Below, in pieces: positions 1-9,259 of a stretch of 64,000 nt of DNA. Source of the stretch: JBFHNV01 sp041593595 (GTDB lineage: Bacteria; Pseudomonadota; Gammaproteobacteria; HK1); NCBI GenBank assembly GCA_041593595.1, contig JBFHNV010000004.1, positions 1-64,000 of the forward strand, in the 5' to 3' direction. Both the position numbers and the translations under genes were made by a program. Each line of letters begins with the position of its first letter. The first letter of the stretch is position 1. The notes beneath the pieces are model-generated. The model was not told the origin of the DNA. It worked only from the letters and a program-made list of their open reading frames with translations, and ran no database searches.

Positions 1-2905
1 CGTCGACGAAGTCCGCCCACGTGTTCAGCCGGTTCTGCGCCAGCCGGTCCCGGAACGCGAGCCGCAGGTAGAGCAGCATGAGCACGCCGAGCTCGGCGTC
101 CAGGCCCGCCAGCGCGATCATGCCCACCCACACCGCCACGCTGAGCTTGTATTCCAGCAGGTACAGCAGCCACACGGAGCCGATGAGCGAGAAGGGCACC
201 GTGAGCAGGATCACCAGCGCCTCCACCGTGGAACGGCTGTTCAGGTAGAGCATGAAGAACACGATGAACAGGGTCAGCGGCACGACGATCTTCAGCTTCT
301 CCCTGGCGCGCTCGAAGTACTTGAACTGGCCGGCCCACTCCAGCCGGTAGCCGGGCGGCAGCGGTACCTGCTCGGCCACCACCGCGCGCGCGAGCTCCAC
401 GTAGTCCGCAATGCCGACGTCGCTCTTCACGTCCACGAACACGAAGCCTGCGAGCTGCGCGTTCTCGTTGCGCAGCATGGGCGGCCCCACCCGGAACTCG
501 AGCCGGGCGAGCTGCGCGAGGGGCACCTGGGCGCCGGTGGGCGTCGGCACCAGCACCCGCTCGAGGGCCTGCGGGTCCTCGCGGTACTCGCGGGCGTAGC
601 GCACGTTGATGCCGTAGCGCTCGCGGCCCTCCACCGTCTCGGCCACCACCTGGCCGCCGACCGCGGCCAGGATCACGTCCTCCACGTCGGCGACGGTGAG
701 GCCGTGGCGGGCGATGGCGCCGCGGTCGATGTCGAAGTCGAGGAAGTAGCCGCCGCCGACCCGCTCGGCAAAGGCGCTGCGCGTGAACGGCCGGGTCCGT
801 GCATCGTCCATGAGCGCGCGCTCGATCCGCACGCCCACCTCCTCGATTCGTGCGAGGTTCTCGCCGTAGATCTTGATGCCGAGCGGGCTGCGGATCCCGG
901 TGGCGAGCATCTCGGTGCGGGTCTGGATCGGCATCCACCACACGTTCGGCATGCCGGGATACCGCAGCCGCTGGTCCAGCTCCTGGACCAGCGCGTCCCA
1001 GTCCATCCCCGGGCGCCACTGCTCCTTCGGCTTGAACGTCACCACGGTCTCCACCATGGACATGGGTGCCGGGTCGGTCGGGCTGGTGGCGCGCCCGATC
1101 TTGCCGAACACCCGCTCCACCTCGGGAAAGCTCTTGAGCTCGCGGCTCATCGCCTGCAGCACGGTGCCCGCCTCGGTGATGGACATGCCGGGCGGCGCGG
1201 TCGGCATGTAGAGGATGGTGCCCTCGTTGAGCGGCGGCATGAACTCGTTGCCGAGCCGGAAGAAGACCGGCACCGTGAAGGCCATGGCGACCAGGGGCAG
1301 GGTGATCACCGCGTAGCGGTAGCGCACGGCGAGCCGCACCACGGGGGCGTAGGCCGTCACGAGAGCCCGATTCAGGATGTTCTCGTCGCCGCGGATGTGG
1401 CCGCGCACCAGCAGCACGGCGAGCGCCGGCGTCAGCGTCACGGCGAGCAGGGCGGAGAAGCCCATCGAGTAGGTCTTGGTGTAGGCGAGCGGCTTGAACA
1501 GGCGCCCCTCGGTGGCCTCCAGGGCGAACACCGGCAGGAACGAGACGGTGATGATGAGCAGCGAGAAGAAGATGCTGGGGCCCACCTCCTGCATCGCGCC
1601 GATCACCACCTCGGTCCGATCCCCGGCCCGGCCTGCGGCCTTCCACACCTCCAGGCGCTTGTGGATGTTCTCGATGATGACGATGGAGGCGTCCACCATG
1701 GCGCCGATGGCCACCGCGATCCCGCCCAGCGACATGATGTTGGCCGTGAGGTTCTGCTCCGCCATCGGAATGAAGGACAGGAGGATGGCCACCGGCAGGG
1801 TCAGGATGGCGACCAGCGACGAGCGGAAGTGCAGCAGGAACACCATGATCACCAGCGACACGATGATCATCTCCTCGATCAGGGTGTGGGTGAGGGTGTC
1901 GATGGCGCGCTCGATGAGCTCGGAGCGGTCGTAGGTGACCACCAGCTCGACCCCGTCCGGCAGCGAGCCCCGGATCTGCTCCAGCCGCTCCTTGACCCGT
2001 TCGATGACCCGCAGCGCGTTCTCGCCGTAGCGCATGACCACGACACCGCCGACGGCCTCGCCCATCCCGTCCAGCTCGGCCACGCCGCGGCTCAGCGCCG
2101 GCCCCATCCGCACGTTCGCCACGTCGCGCAGCCGCACCGGGATCCCGTGCGGGCCGACGCCGATGGCGATCGCCTCGAGGTCGCCTGGCGATCGGATGTA
2201 GCCCCTGCCGCGCACGAAGTGCTCGTGACCGGAGACCTCCAGCACGCGCCCGCCCACGTCGTCGTTGGAGCGGCGGATGGCGTGGATGAGCTGGGGCAGC
2301 GTGATGCCGTAGCCGGCGAGTCGGTTGGGATCGACGTTGACCTGGTACTCCTTCACCGCGCCGCCCACCGCGGCCACCTCGGCCACGCCGGGCACGCTCT
2401 CCAGCCAGTAGCGCAGGCGGAAGTCCTGCAGGCTGCGCAGATCCGCGATGCTCGAGCGGCCGCTGCGGTCCAGCAGCGCGTACTGGAACACCCAGCCGAC
2501 TCCGGTGGCATCGGGTCCGAGCGTGGGCCGCACGCCCTCCGGCAGGCGCTTCGCCGCCGTGTTCAGGTACTCGAGCACCCGCGAGCGCGCCCAGTAGAGG
2601 TCGGTGCCGTCCTCGAAGATCACGTACACGAAGGACAGGCCCATGAAGCTCTGTCCGCGCACCGACTGGACCCCCGGTGCGGCGAGAAAGGTGGTCGTGA
2701 GCGGATAGGTTACCTGGTCCTCCACCAGGTCCGGGCTGCGCCCCGGCCACTCGGTGAACACGATGACCTGCACGTCGGACAGGTCGGGCACCGCGTCGAG
2801 GGGCGTGGCGAGCATGGCGCGCCAGCCCCAGAAGGCGCTGGCGATCACGATCAGGAACGTGAGCAGGGGGTTCCTGGCGCAGTAGCGGATGAGGGCTTCG
2901 ATCAT
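1..2905 (-). CDS. cusA: CusA-like heavy-metal RND efflux pump (3' end cut by window edge)
   Basis: Inner-membrane proton-driven pump of the heavy-metal RND family, likely exporting Cu(I)/Ag(I) through the adaptor and channel encoded just upstream. The start at 2905 gives MIEALIRYCARNPLL, followed by the family signature DAVPDLSDVQVIVF. Further along the frame reads AMVDASIVIIEN (membrane segment 4 region), MPTAPPGMSITEA, a TEMLATG stretch resembling the Met-containing CusA cleft, and AELGVLMLLYL. About 968 codons are present; full-length members have about 1040, so the C-terminal end lies outside the window. It starts 16 bp after the adaptor's stop codon, so it is the last of four co-directional genes. 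Family assignment is secure; Cu/Ag specificity rather than Co/Zn/Cd is inferred from CusA-like residues. Confidence 0.93.
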   Translation of the reverse strand, partial: MIEALIRYCARNPLLTFLIVIASAFWGWRAMLATPLDAVPDLSDVQVIVFTEWPGRSPDLVEDQVTYPLTTTFLAAPGVQSVRGQSFMGLSFVYVIFEDGTDLYWARSRVLEYLNTAAKRLPEGVRPTLGPDATGVGWVFQYALLDRSGRSSIADLRSLQDFRLRYWLESVPGVAEVAAVGGAVKEYQVNVDPNRLAGYGITLPQLIHAIRRSNDDVGGRVLEVSGHEHFVRGRGYIRSPGDLEAIAIGVGPHGIPVRLRDVANVRMGPALSRGVAELDGMGEAVGGVVVMRYGENALRVIERVKERLEQIRGSLPDGVELVVTYDRSELIERAIDTLTHTLIEEMIIVSLVIMVFLLHFRSSLVAILTLPVAILLSFIPMAEQNLTANIMSLGGIAVAIGAMVDASIVIIENIHKRLEVWKAAGRAGDRTEVVIGAMQEVGPSIFFSLLIITVSFLPVFALEATEGRLFKPLAYTKTYSMGFSALLAVTLTPALAVLLVRGHIRGDENILNRALVTAYAPVVRLAVRYRYAVITLPLVAMAFTVPVFFRLGNEFMPPLNEGTILYMPTAPPGMSITEAGTVLQAMSRELKSFPEVERVFGKIGRATSPTDPAPMSMVETVVTFKPKEQWRPGMDWDALVQELDQRLRYPGMPNVWWMPIQTRTEMLATGIRSPLGIKIYGENLARIEEVGVRIERALMDDARTRPFTRSAFAERVGGGYFLDFDIDRGAIARHGLTVADVEDVILAAVGGQVVAETVEGRERYGINVRYAREYREDPQALERVLVPTPTGAQVPLAQLARLEFRVGPPMLRNENAQLAGFVFVDVKSDVGIADYVELARAVVAEQVPLPPGYRLEWAGQFKYFERAREKLKIVVPLTLFIVFFMLYLNSRSTVEALVILLTVPFSLIGSVWLLYLLEYKLSVAVWVGMIALAGLDAELGVLMLLYLRLAFRDRLAQNRLNTWADFVD

Positions 2906-2921
2906 GGCCGGTCGACCTCGC

Positions 2922-4397
2922 TCACCACTGCGACAAGCCCGACTTGAGCTTGCTCTCGGAGGCGATGAGGAAGTTGCCCGAGGTGACGACGCGCTCGCCC
3001 GGCGCCACGCCCTCGAGCACCTCGATCCAGTCTCGGGTGCGCAGCCCCGTGCGAACCCGGACCGCGCGCAGGCGCCCCTCGCCGAGATCGACGAACACGA
3101 CGCGCGTGTCCCCGGCGTGGAGCACGGCCTGCTCGGGCACCACGACGCGCTCGCCCACGTCCAACGCGAAGTGCACCTCGGCGTACATGTCGGGGCGCAG
3201 CAGCCCGTCCGGGTTGTCGAGCACCAGTCGCACGCGGGCGGTGCGCGACGCGCCCTCCATGAACGGATAGACGTAGGCGACCTTGGCGTCGATGACCGTT
3301 GCGGGCAGCGCCGGGATCACGACCCGGGCCGGTGTTTCCTCGCGCAGGAAGCGCAGCTCGTTCTCGTAGACATGGGCCTCGACCCAGACCCGGCCGAGGT
3401 CGGCGATCCGCAGCACCGTCTGACCCGCGGTCACCGCGGACCCCGCCACCACGTTCTTCTGCACCACGGTCCCGGACGCCGGCGCCATGATGGCCACCTG
3501 CGCCTCCGGCCGGCCCCGTGCGCGCAGCGCGTCGATCTGTGACGGGGCGAGATCCCACAGCGCCAGGCGCTGGCGTGCGGCCTCCGCAAGGCCCGCCCGG
3601 CCCGGCCCGTCCCCGCGGCGCATCACCTCCAGGTACTCCTCCTGGGCCGCCAGCAGCGCCGGGCCGTACACGGTGAACAGCGGCTGGCCCTTCCTGACCG
3701 GCACCCCCACGTAGTCCGCATGCAGCCGGCCGATCCAGCCGTCGAACTTCAGGGACACGTCGTGTAGGCGGGTCTCGTCGTAGGTCACGGCCCCCACCGC
3801 ACGCACGTCGAGCACGAGACGACGGCGCGCCACCTCGCCGGTGGTGACACCGATCATTTGCCGGCGCCGCTCATCCACGAAGAAGGCCCCGGCGGAGTCG
3901 CCGTCCGCGCTCGCGCCGTGCGCCGTCGCGGTGTTGCGCAGTCCCTTGCGCCCGGTCGCCATGTCGAACCTGGCCACGGCACGGCCGCTGCCGTGCGCCT
4001 CCACCTCCAGGCCGAGCGGCCACTCCCCGCTCATGGCGAGCTCGAAGCGGCCCTCGTAGCGCCCGGGCGCGGTCTCGCTGAACTCGGCCGGTGCATACAT
4101 GGCCGGCATGGCGCCCATGGCCGGCATCTCGGCCACCGTGCGCACCAGGGCGCCGCTGACGGGCTCGTCGTTCGCGTTGCGCACCAGGACCGTGATCCGG
4201 TTCTCCCCGACGCGGGGCGGGTCCGGGGCCACGCTCACCGCGACGCGCAGATCACCCATGGTCTCGAAGCGGGTCTCCGCGCTCGACGCGGCGCCCGGCT
4301 GTGTCCGCTGGAGGGCGGCAAGGTCGTCCCCGTAGAAGTGGTAGGCACCGGCGGCGCCGAGGATCAGGACCGCCAGGACCGACAGCAGGTGCCTCAT
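2922..4397 (-). CDS. RND periplasmic adaptor (CusB-like) with Met-rich FixH/YtkA-like domain
   Basis: Membrane-fusion protein joining the inner-membrane pump to the outer-membrane channel; 491 residues. An N-terminal hydrophobic segment (about 4-20) serves as signal or anchor. Residues about 45-140 resemble a FixH/YtkA-like beta domain and contain the Met-rich stretch AEMPAMGAMPAMYAP, a plausible soft-metal site. The remainder is the usual barrel-sandwich and hairpin: VQKNVVAGSAVTAGQTVLRI for the lipoyl half, and RLVLDNPDGLLRPDMYAEVH for the C-terminal barrel. The start codon overlaps the channel gene's stop by 4 bp, implying translational coupling. CusB proteins normally carry an N-terminal metal-binding region; here that role may be taken by the FixH-like domain (inference). 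Confidence 0.92.
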   Translation of the reverse strand: MRHLLSVLAVLILGAAGAYHFYGDDLAALQRTQPGAASSAETRFETMGDLRVAVSVAPDPPRVGENRITVLVRNANDEPVSGALVRTVAEMPAMGAMPAMYAPAEFSETAPGRYEGRFELAMSGEWPLGLEVEAHGSGRAVARFDMATGRKGLRNTATAHGASADGDSAGAFFVDERRRQMIGVTTGEVARRRLVLDVRAVGAVTYDETRLHDVSLKFDGWIGRLHADYVGVPVRKGQPLFTVYGPALLAAQEEYLEVMRRGDGPGRAGLAEAARQRLALWDLAPSQIDALRARGRPEAQVAIMAPASGTVVQKNVVAGSAVTAGQTVLRIADLGRVWVEAHVYENELRFLREETPARVVIPALPATVIDAKVAYVYPFMEGASRTARVRLVLDNPDGLLRPDMYAEVHFALDVGERVVVPEQAVLHAGDTRVVFVDLGEGRLRAVRVRTGLRTRDWIEVLEGVAPGERVVTSGNFLIASESKLKSGLSQW

Positions 4398-5725
4398 CGC
4401 GGCGCCCCGGTGTCAGCGGAAACCGGGCCGTCGGGAGCGGGTGCGCCGACCGCCTGGTCCAGTCGCGCCAGGCGCCGGTGGTAGTCGGCGACAGTCTGCT
4501 CGGCCTCGAGCTCCACCTGCGCCAGGTTGCGCTCGGCGCTGATGAGGCCGAGCAGGTCGGCCCGGCCCGCCAGGTAATCGGCCTGGGCCGCGGCCAGGGA
4601 TTCACGCGCCAGCGGCAGCAGCTGCTCCTCGTACAGGCGCAGGGCGTCGATGCTCTCGCGCACCCGAGCGTGGGCCACGTCCACCTCGGACAGTATCTCG
4701 GCGCGCTTCTGATCGATCTCGTGCTGCACCCGGATCTGGCGGGCCCGGGCCTCGTCGACACCGGCACGGCGCCGCTCCGGCAGCGGGATGTTGACGCTGA
4801 TCCCGATCTGGCCGCGGCGCTCGGGCGCGTCCCAGATCCCGTCGTACATGGCCATCAGCATGAAGTCGGGGTAGCGGGCCTTCTCGGCCAGCCCGACGCC
4901 GCGTCCCGCCGCCTGTCGCCGGTAACCGAGCGCCATGAGCTCCGGGCGCGACTGCAGTGCGAGGGCCCGCAGGGCCGCAACGTCCGGCAGCGCACCGGGG
5001 CGGTCGAGCGGCGCGGGAGGTGGCACCGGGTCGTCGGGCACCCGGTCGAGCAGCGCGTTGATCGCGGCCCGCACCTCGTCCCGGCGCCGCTGCAGCTCGA
5101 GCGCGTGGCGCTCGACCCGGTACCCTTCCACCGCCGCCTGCAACGCTTCCTGCTTGCCGGCGCGTCCTGCCGAGTACTTCGTCTCGGCGATGCGCTGGAA
5201 CTCCTGCCACAGGCCCCGATGATGCTCGTTGATCCGGATCGCCGCGTGGACGAAGTGCCAGTCGCTGGCGGCCTCGCGCGCGGCCGCGGTCAGGGTGAGA
5301 CGCGCGCGTGCGATCTCCTCCCGGGAGGCATTCGCCTCGAGCCGCGCCACCTGTCCCTTCAGGGCGAGCTTGCCGGGCCAGGGCAGCATCTGCGTCACCT
5401 GCACCTGCTGGGCGGCATCCACTCCCGGCAGCACGCTGCCGAACCGGAGCCGATCGTCGTTCAAGGTACGAGGCGCCACGACGAAGCTCAGGCGCGGGTC
5501 GTCCAGGGACCGGGCAGGGACCACGCCCGCCTGCGCTGCCTGCCAGTCTGCCTCGCGTACACGCAACCCCGGATTGGCGTCCAGGACCGCCTCCACCAGC
5601 GCATTCGCCGTGAGCGGATGATCCGCCCGCAACGGAGCACCGTCGGCGCTCGCGGCGCTCGCCACGAGGCCCGTCAGCCAGAGCAACGCCCGACTCAGGG
5701 ACCTGCACCCGGTTTGCTGATTCAT
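4394..5725 (-). CDS. TolC/CusC-family outer-membrane efflux channel
   Basis: Outer-membrane component of the tripartite metal efflux complex, about 443 residues. I chose ATG 5725 (MNQQTGC) because it is followed by a basic stretch and a hydrophobic signal segment (ALLWLTGLVASAASA). An upstream in-frame start at 5764 would add 13 residues. The protein has the two long alpha-hairpin repeats of the outer-membrane efflux family: LVEAVLDANPGLRVREADWQ near the N-terminus, then GISVNIPLPERRRAGVDEA and a repeat ending in TVADYHRRLARLDQAVG. There is no lipobox cysteine, unlike E. coli CusC. It is the second of the four co-directional efflux genes and overlaps the adaptor gene by 4 bp. Confidence 0.9.
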   Translation of the reverse strand: MNQQTGCRSLSRALLWLTGLVASAASADGAPLRADHPLTANALVEAVLDANPGLRVREADWQAAQAGVVPARSLDDPRLSFVVAPRTLNDDRLRFGSVLPGVDAAQQVQVTQMLPWPGKLALKGQVARLEANASREEIARARLTLTAAAREAASDWHFVHAAIRINEHHRGLWQEFQRIAETKYSAGRAGKQEALQAAVEGYRVERHALELQRRRDEVRAAINALLDRVPDDPVPPPAPLDRPGALPDVAALRALALQSRPELMALGYRRQAAGRGVGLAEKARYPDFMLMAMYDGIWDAPERRGQIGISVNIPLPERRRAGVDEARARQIRVQHEIDQKRAEILSEVDVAHARVRESIDALRLYEEQLLPLARESLAAAQADYLAGRADLLGLISAERNLAQVELEAEQTVADYHRRLARLDQAVGAPAPDGPVSADTGAPR

Positions 5726-5812
5726 CGCCCACCACCTCGTCGAGATACACGGGAATGAACGCACGCCCGCGCCGGCCGCACGGCCGGGCGGGACTCTCGG
5801 GGAGGCGGCAGC

Positions 5813-6229
5813 TCAGGCGCGGATACGCGCCGTCAGCAGGTAGGTGCGGGTACCGGCGAGGAAGACGCCGAAAGGTTGCGATGAACGGTGGGCGCCGGTG
5901 GGCTCCGGCCAGGGGATGGCAGAGGCGATGGCCGGGATCAGGGCCGCGGCCGGTGGGTCCGGCTCGAGGTCGCGGACCACACCCGTGGCGACGTCGAGCC
6001 TGCGGCCATGGCCGATACCGGTCAGGTCGCAGCACCCGGCACGGTCGGCGACGCTCGCATCGGCCCGGCAGGGCCCCGCCCCTGCCATCCAGCAGCACTC
6101 GGCGACCGGGGCCCCGGGCATGCACGGGGCACTCGCGCGATCGGACAGGCCGCAGGCCCGCGCCAGCCCCGGCCCGAGCAGGAGCAGGGAAATCAGGGCC
6201 ACTGCCAGCCGCGGGATGCGTGACCTCAC
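5813..6229 (-). CDS. Small secreted Cys-rich protein at head of efflux operon
   Basis: I do not recognise a family. The 138-residue product starts with GTG at 6229, placed behind a GAGG ribosome site. It has a clear signal peptide (LAVALISLLLLGPGLARAC). The mature N-terminal half carries cysteines in the patterns ACGLSD, APCMPG, ECCWM, GPCRAD and GCCDL. The C-terminal half is proline/alanine-rich without membrane segments. The Cys pairs just after the export signal, and the position as first gene of the metal efflux operon, suggest a periplasmic metal-binding or metal-sensing role, but this is inference. Small proteins of this layout are often found beside CzcCBA/CusCBA genes. Confidence 0.75.
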   Translation of the reverse strand: MRSRIPRLAVALISLLLLGPGLARACGLSDRASAPCMPGAPVAECCWMAGAGPCRADASVADRAGCCDLTGIGHGRRLDVATGVVRDLEPDPPAAALIPAIASAIPWPEPTGAHRSSQPFGVFLAGTRTYLLTARIRA

Positions 6230-6308
6230 TGCGACCTCACACCGCAGGTGCCAGGGCGCGCGAGGCTACGCCGCCGCGAACCCGAATTCCAGAGCAGGCC
6301 CGGCAGAC

Positions 6309-6382
6309 TTCCCAAGAATTAATATAATCACGTCATCCCCAAACAGAATCCGACTCTGCCGTGGTGCCGTGTATGCTTGACA
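6309..6382. promoter_or_regulatory. AT-rich divergent promoter region
   Basis: The 208-bp gap between the divergent genes at 6229 (minus) and 6438 (plus) holds one markedly AT-rich patch. It contains TATAAT at 6323-6328 on the plus strand; the overlapping minus-strand sequence TATATT could serve the efflux operon. A TTGACA occurs at 6377-6382, with only a weak -10 (about 6400-6405) before the plus-strand gene. I see no CueR- or CusR-type operator that I can name. Promoter assignment is by resemblance only. Confidence 0.35.
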
Positions 6383-6437
6383 CAGGGGCATGCTCCGCCC
6401 GATTGCGGCGGCAGGCAGTGTTCATGGGAGGCCCGCG

Positions 6438-8156
6438 ATGCAGCTGTTGAGCAGCGTCTATGAAAGCGCCCGCGTCAACATCCCTCTCGAGCTGTACCCT
6501 GCGCGCGCCGCACTCAAGCCCTGGAACGAGCTCGAGGAGCAGGTCGGCACCGAGATTGCGAGCCTCGCGGACAAGGTGCAGTCCTACGTGCGCAGCGGGG
6601 ACGGCATCCTGGCGAACCTGCAGCGGGTCACCGGCGAGTTCAACCGTGGCCTGCGCAGCGGCGTCCTGGGCACCCCGCCCGGGTCCACGCCCCGGTCGAT
6701 CCTGAAGGACAGCCCCGAAGCGTGGGGCCGCGAGATCGGACGTCGCGGGGCCTTGGGCAACGACCTCAACGTGACGGTGCTCAAGCAGCTCATCACGGTG
6801 ACCCATCTCCTGGCCCACGAGTTCGGGCAGCTGGAGCAGGCGCGTTCGAACCCCTACGAGTTCCTGCTGCGCAACGTGGGGCCGCAGCGCGCGGACGAGC
6901 TCGGCGACCTCGCCTTCGCCCTGCCGGTGCTCCTCAACCACGAGCGGTCCCTGGTCGAGGAGCACCTGCGCAGTGACGGCTACGTGCCGCCTGCCCAGTC
7001 CCCGGCGCCGTCGCACCAGGAGTTCCTGCGCTGCGGAATCGCCGCGCTCCTGGACCCGTCTCCGGATAGCTGGAGCCGGGTGGCTGCGAACATGACGCTG
7101 GCGACCACACCCTTCGCCGACGGCACCACCCTGCGCAGCGAGGATGCCCGCGCGCCGGAGCACGCGGCGACCTTGGTGTGCGGCGCCCCCATCGCCGCGC
7201 ACACCGCGGTACGTCGCCAGCTCGACCGGGTGCTGCTCGCACGCAAGTGGCTGGGACGCAGGGAGTTTCCCACGGACGAGAGCGAGGAGCGCTGGGAGCA
7301 GGGGGTGCTGTGGCGTGTCTTCCAGGAAACGCCCGCATCGCGCATCCGCGGTTCGGACGCCTACCTCGCCGACGTGCTGGCCAGCAACGTGATCCACGCC
7401 GTCTCGCAGTACTTCGAGAGCATGAACGAGCCCGGACAGACCGAGCTCCAGCTCTTGCGCACGCACGTGAGGCCCTTCGCGCGCGGATTCGACTCGCGGG
7501 TGGAAGGCGTGATCGAGCCGCGGGCGTTCGCGACCGCGGCCCGCGCCCGGGCCATGAGCGAAGGACTTCGCCGGTTCGAGCGGGGCGGCCAGCTGATCGC
7601 CCAGGTCTCCGCCGACCTGCAGGACCTCGTTCGCACCGTCAACGAGCTGCACCACGCGTTCCGGGACCCGACGGGATACGTGCTCGAGGAGCTGGAGAGG
7701 AACGGCGAGACGCCGGTGGCGGCGCACCTGCTGATCTTGCTGCGGAAGTACCGCACGCTGCCCCGGGAGCTGTTCCGGGAAAGCGCGGAGTTCGACCGCC
7801 ATGCGGTCACCCAGGTGAACACGCTGATGCCGTTCGACCTGATGCGCTCGGCCCTGGCCCAGGTGACGCACGCCGTGGCGCCCGACCTCGAGTTCGCACA
7901 CGAGGCGCCGTCGTGGCTGTCCGGCGCACGCAAGACGCTGGCCCGCTCCCTGATGCTGTGCGAGACGTCGCAGGCGCCGGCGGACGATGAGGTGGTGCTC
8001 GCCGTACGGGCGTTCGACCGGGAGTTCGAGGTCCTGGTGCGGCTCATGCGTTTGATCGTGCGACGCCTGCACCTGGCCCGCACCCTCGGCCGCTCGAGGC
8101 CCCCGCCGGGCGCAGTGGGCGCCGCGGCCCGCCGGAGCGCGATCGGCGTCGCCTGA
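6438..8156 (+). CDS. Hypothetical helical protein, 572 aa
   Basis: No family recognised. I start it at ATG 6438 (MQLLSSVYESARV) because GGGAGG lies just upstream; an in-frame start at 6390 would add 16 residues without a ribosome site. The product is soluble, with no signal peptide or membrane span. It looks almost wholly alpha-helical, with amphipathic stretches such as QLITVTHLLAHEFGQLEQA and a basic C-terminus rich in Arg. A long antisense frame over the same DNA is rejected because its composition (His/Arg/Gln-rich) is that of a shadow. It is convergent with the secreted beta-helix gene and separated from it by a short hairpin. It lies between the efflux operon and the injection-system locus; no link to either can be shown. 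Confidence 0.7.
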   Translation: MQLLSSVYESARVNIPLELYPARAALKPWNELEEQVGTEIASLADKVQSYVRSGDGILANLQRVTGEFNRGLRSGVLGTPPGSTPRSILKDSPEAWGREIGRRGALGNDLNVTVLKQLITVTHLLAHEFGQLEQARSNPYEFLLRNVGPQRADELGDLAFALPVLLNHERSLVEEHLRSDGYVPPAQSPAPSHQEFLRCGIAALLDPSPDSWSRVAANMTLATTPFADGTTLRSEDARAPEHAATLVCGAPIAAHTAVRRQLDRVLLARKWLGRREFPTDESEERWEQGVLWRVFQETPASRIRGSDAYLADVLASNVIHAVSQYFESMNEPGQTELQLLRTHVRPFARGFDSRVEGVIEPRAFATAARARAMSEGLRRFERGGQLIAQVSADLQDLVRTVNELHHAFRDPTGYVLEELERNGETPVAAHLLILLRKYRTLPRELFRESAEFDRHAVTQVNTLMPFDLMRSALAQVTHAVAPDLEFAHEAPSWLSGARKTLARSLMLCETSQAPADDEVVLAVRAFDREFEVLVRLMRLIVRRLHLARTLGRSRPPPGAVGAAARRSAIGVA

Positions 8157-8164
8157 GCGCAGGC

Positions 8165-8182
8165 CCGGCGGTCAACCGCCGG
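8165..8182. terminator. Hairpin between convergent genes
   Basis: A perfect 7-bp inverted repeat, CCGGCGG then loop tcaa then CCGCCGG, sits in the 47-bp gap between the stops of the plus-strand 572-aa gene and the minus-strand beta-helix gene. No T-tract follows on either strand. A bidirectional terminator is the simplest reading. Confidence 0.5.
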
Positions 8183-8203
8183 CAGGACCTGGACGCGGGA
8201 CGA

Positions 8204-9259
8204 TCATGGAAACGGCCACGTCCACCAGGGTGGAACGTGAGGCCAGGGCGGAAGTGGCGCCAGCTCGTAGTAGGACCATACCGGCGCACCGTAGAAGTTC
8301 TCGACGAAGCCGTCGTACTTCCCGGCAGAGATCAGGCGGTGGGCGTAGTTCTTCTCGACGCCCCCGTTGACGACGATCACGGTGCCCCAGGGTGCGTTGT
8401 AGACCCCGCCCCCGTATCCTCCGTGCCCGCCGAGCGTGCCGTAGGCGTGATTGCTCTCGACCGTGCTGTTCCGGATGGTCGTCTGGCCCAGGAAGGAATT
8501 GAAGATCCCGCCTCCATGGCCACCGAAGGCCTGGGTGGACACACCGGCGGAGTTGGTGCTGACCAGGCTGCTCGTGATCTTGGCAGTCGCATAGGTATCG
8601 TTGAAGATTGCGCCACCGTCTCGTCCGGCGTGGTTGTAGGCGAACGTCGAGTCTATCGCCTCCAGATAACCTCGATTGAACACGGCTCCACCGGAGTTGA
8701 CGGCCTCGCTGTGCGCGATGCTGCAGTTGCGCAACGTGAGGTTGCCGTTATTGAAGATCCCACCGCCGTACGGGGCACGTCCGCCCCACCCGCCTGCGCC
8801 GATCGCGACGGCCTTGAGCTCGATCGATACCCCGACAGCGACCAGCATGAACCGGTCGCTCTTGCCGCTCTTGTGCATCATGCGCATGCTGGTGGTGGCC
8901 CCGAGCTGGCCGACGATCGACAGGTCATCCGTGATCTTCAGGGCACCGTCGCCGGTCCAGTAGGCGGTCATCGACGAAGGCGCCGTGCCGGCGGTCAGCC
9001 AGTAGTTGCCGGCCTTCAGCTGGATCACGTCCTTGCCCGGCGTCGCGTTCGCTTTCTCGACTGCCTCGCGCAGCGTCAGGTACTGATCCGAAGGGTCCTT
9101 GGGCAGGTCGATGAACGTGTTCGGTGCGAACGTTGCGGCGAACGTCGCTGGCGAAGCTGCGCTCAGCACCACGAGCAACGCGCTGGCGAGCGAAACTCCC
9201 CGGATGCTCGACGCCCTTGGAGCTGATGTCCGCCAGAGGCGCTGCGGGCGGGTATTCAT
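8204..9259 (-). CDS. Secreted right-handed parallel beta-helix protein
   Basis: Exported protein of 351 residues. ATG 9259 (MNTRPQRLW) is preferred because GGAG lies 7 nt upstream; the ATG at 9265 would leave almost no spacer. A Sec signal ends around ATFAATFAP. The mature start has the phrase TLREAVEKANATPGKD, the N-terminal cap seen in choice-of-anchor/CSLREAI-type beta-helix proteins. Rungs follow: GGGIFNNGNLTLRNCSIAHS, GGAVFNRGYLEAIDSTFAYN, GGAIFNDTYATAKITSSLVS and GGGIFNSFLGQTTIRNSTVE. The C-terminus is Trp/Pro-rich (PPWPHVPPWWTWPFP) with no recognised anchor. It may be a surface adhesin or carbohydrate-binding protein. It is co-directional with the eCIS operon but 370 bp downstream of its last gene, so membership is uncertain. 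Confidence 0.82.
   Translation of the reverse strand: MNTRPQRLWRTSAPRASSIRGVSLASALLVVLSAASPATFAATFAPNTFIDLPKDPSDQYLTLREAVEKANATPGKDVIQLKAGNYWLTAGTAPSSMTAYWTGDGALKITDDLSIVGQLGATTSMRMMHKSGKSDRFMLVAVGVSIELKAVAIGAGGWGGRAPYGGGIFNNGNLTLRNCSIAHSEAVNSGGAVFNRGYLEAIDSTFAYNHAGRDGGAIFNDTYATAKITSSLVSTNSAGVSTQAFGGHGGGIFNSFLGQTTIRNSTVESNHAYGTLGGHGGYGGGVYNAPWGTVIVVNGGVEKNYAHRLISAGKYDGFVENFYGAPVWSYYELAPLPPWPHVPPWWTWPFP

Noticed and set aside
704..2947. 747-aa plus-strand open frame antisense to the RND pump
   Set aside because: His/Asp/Gly/Arg-rich composition without motifs; a shadow of the cusA-like gene in high-GC DNA.
6333..8072. 579-aa minus-strand frame antisense to the 572-aa gene
   Set aside because: Composition rich in His, Arg and Gln, and no ribosome site; the plus-strand frame has a natural protein-like composition.
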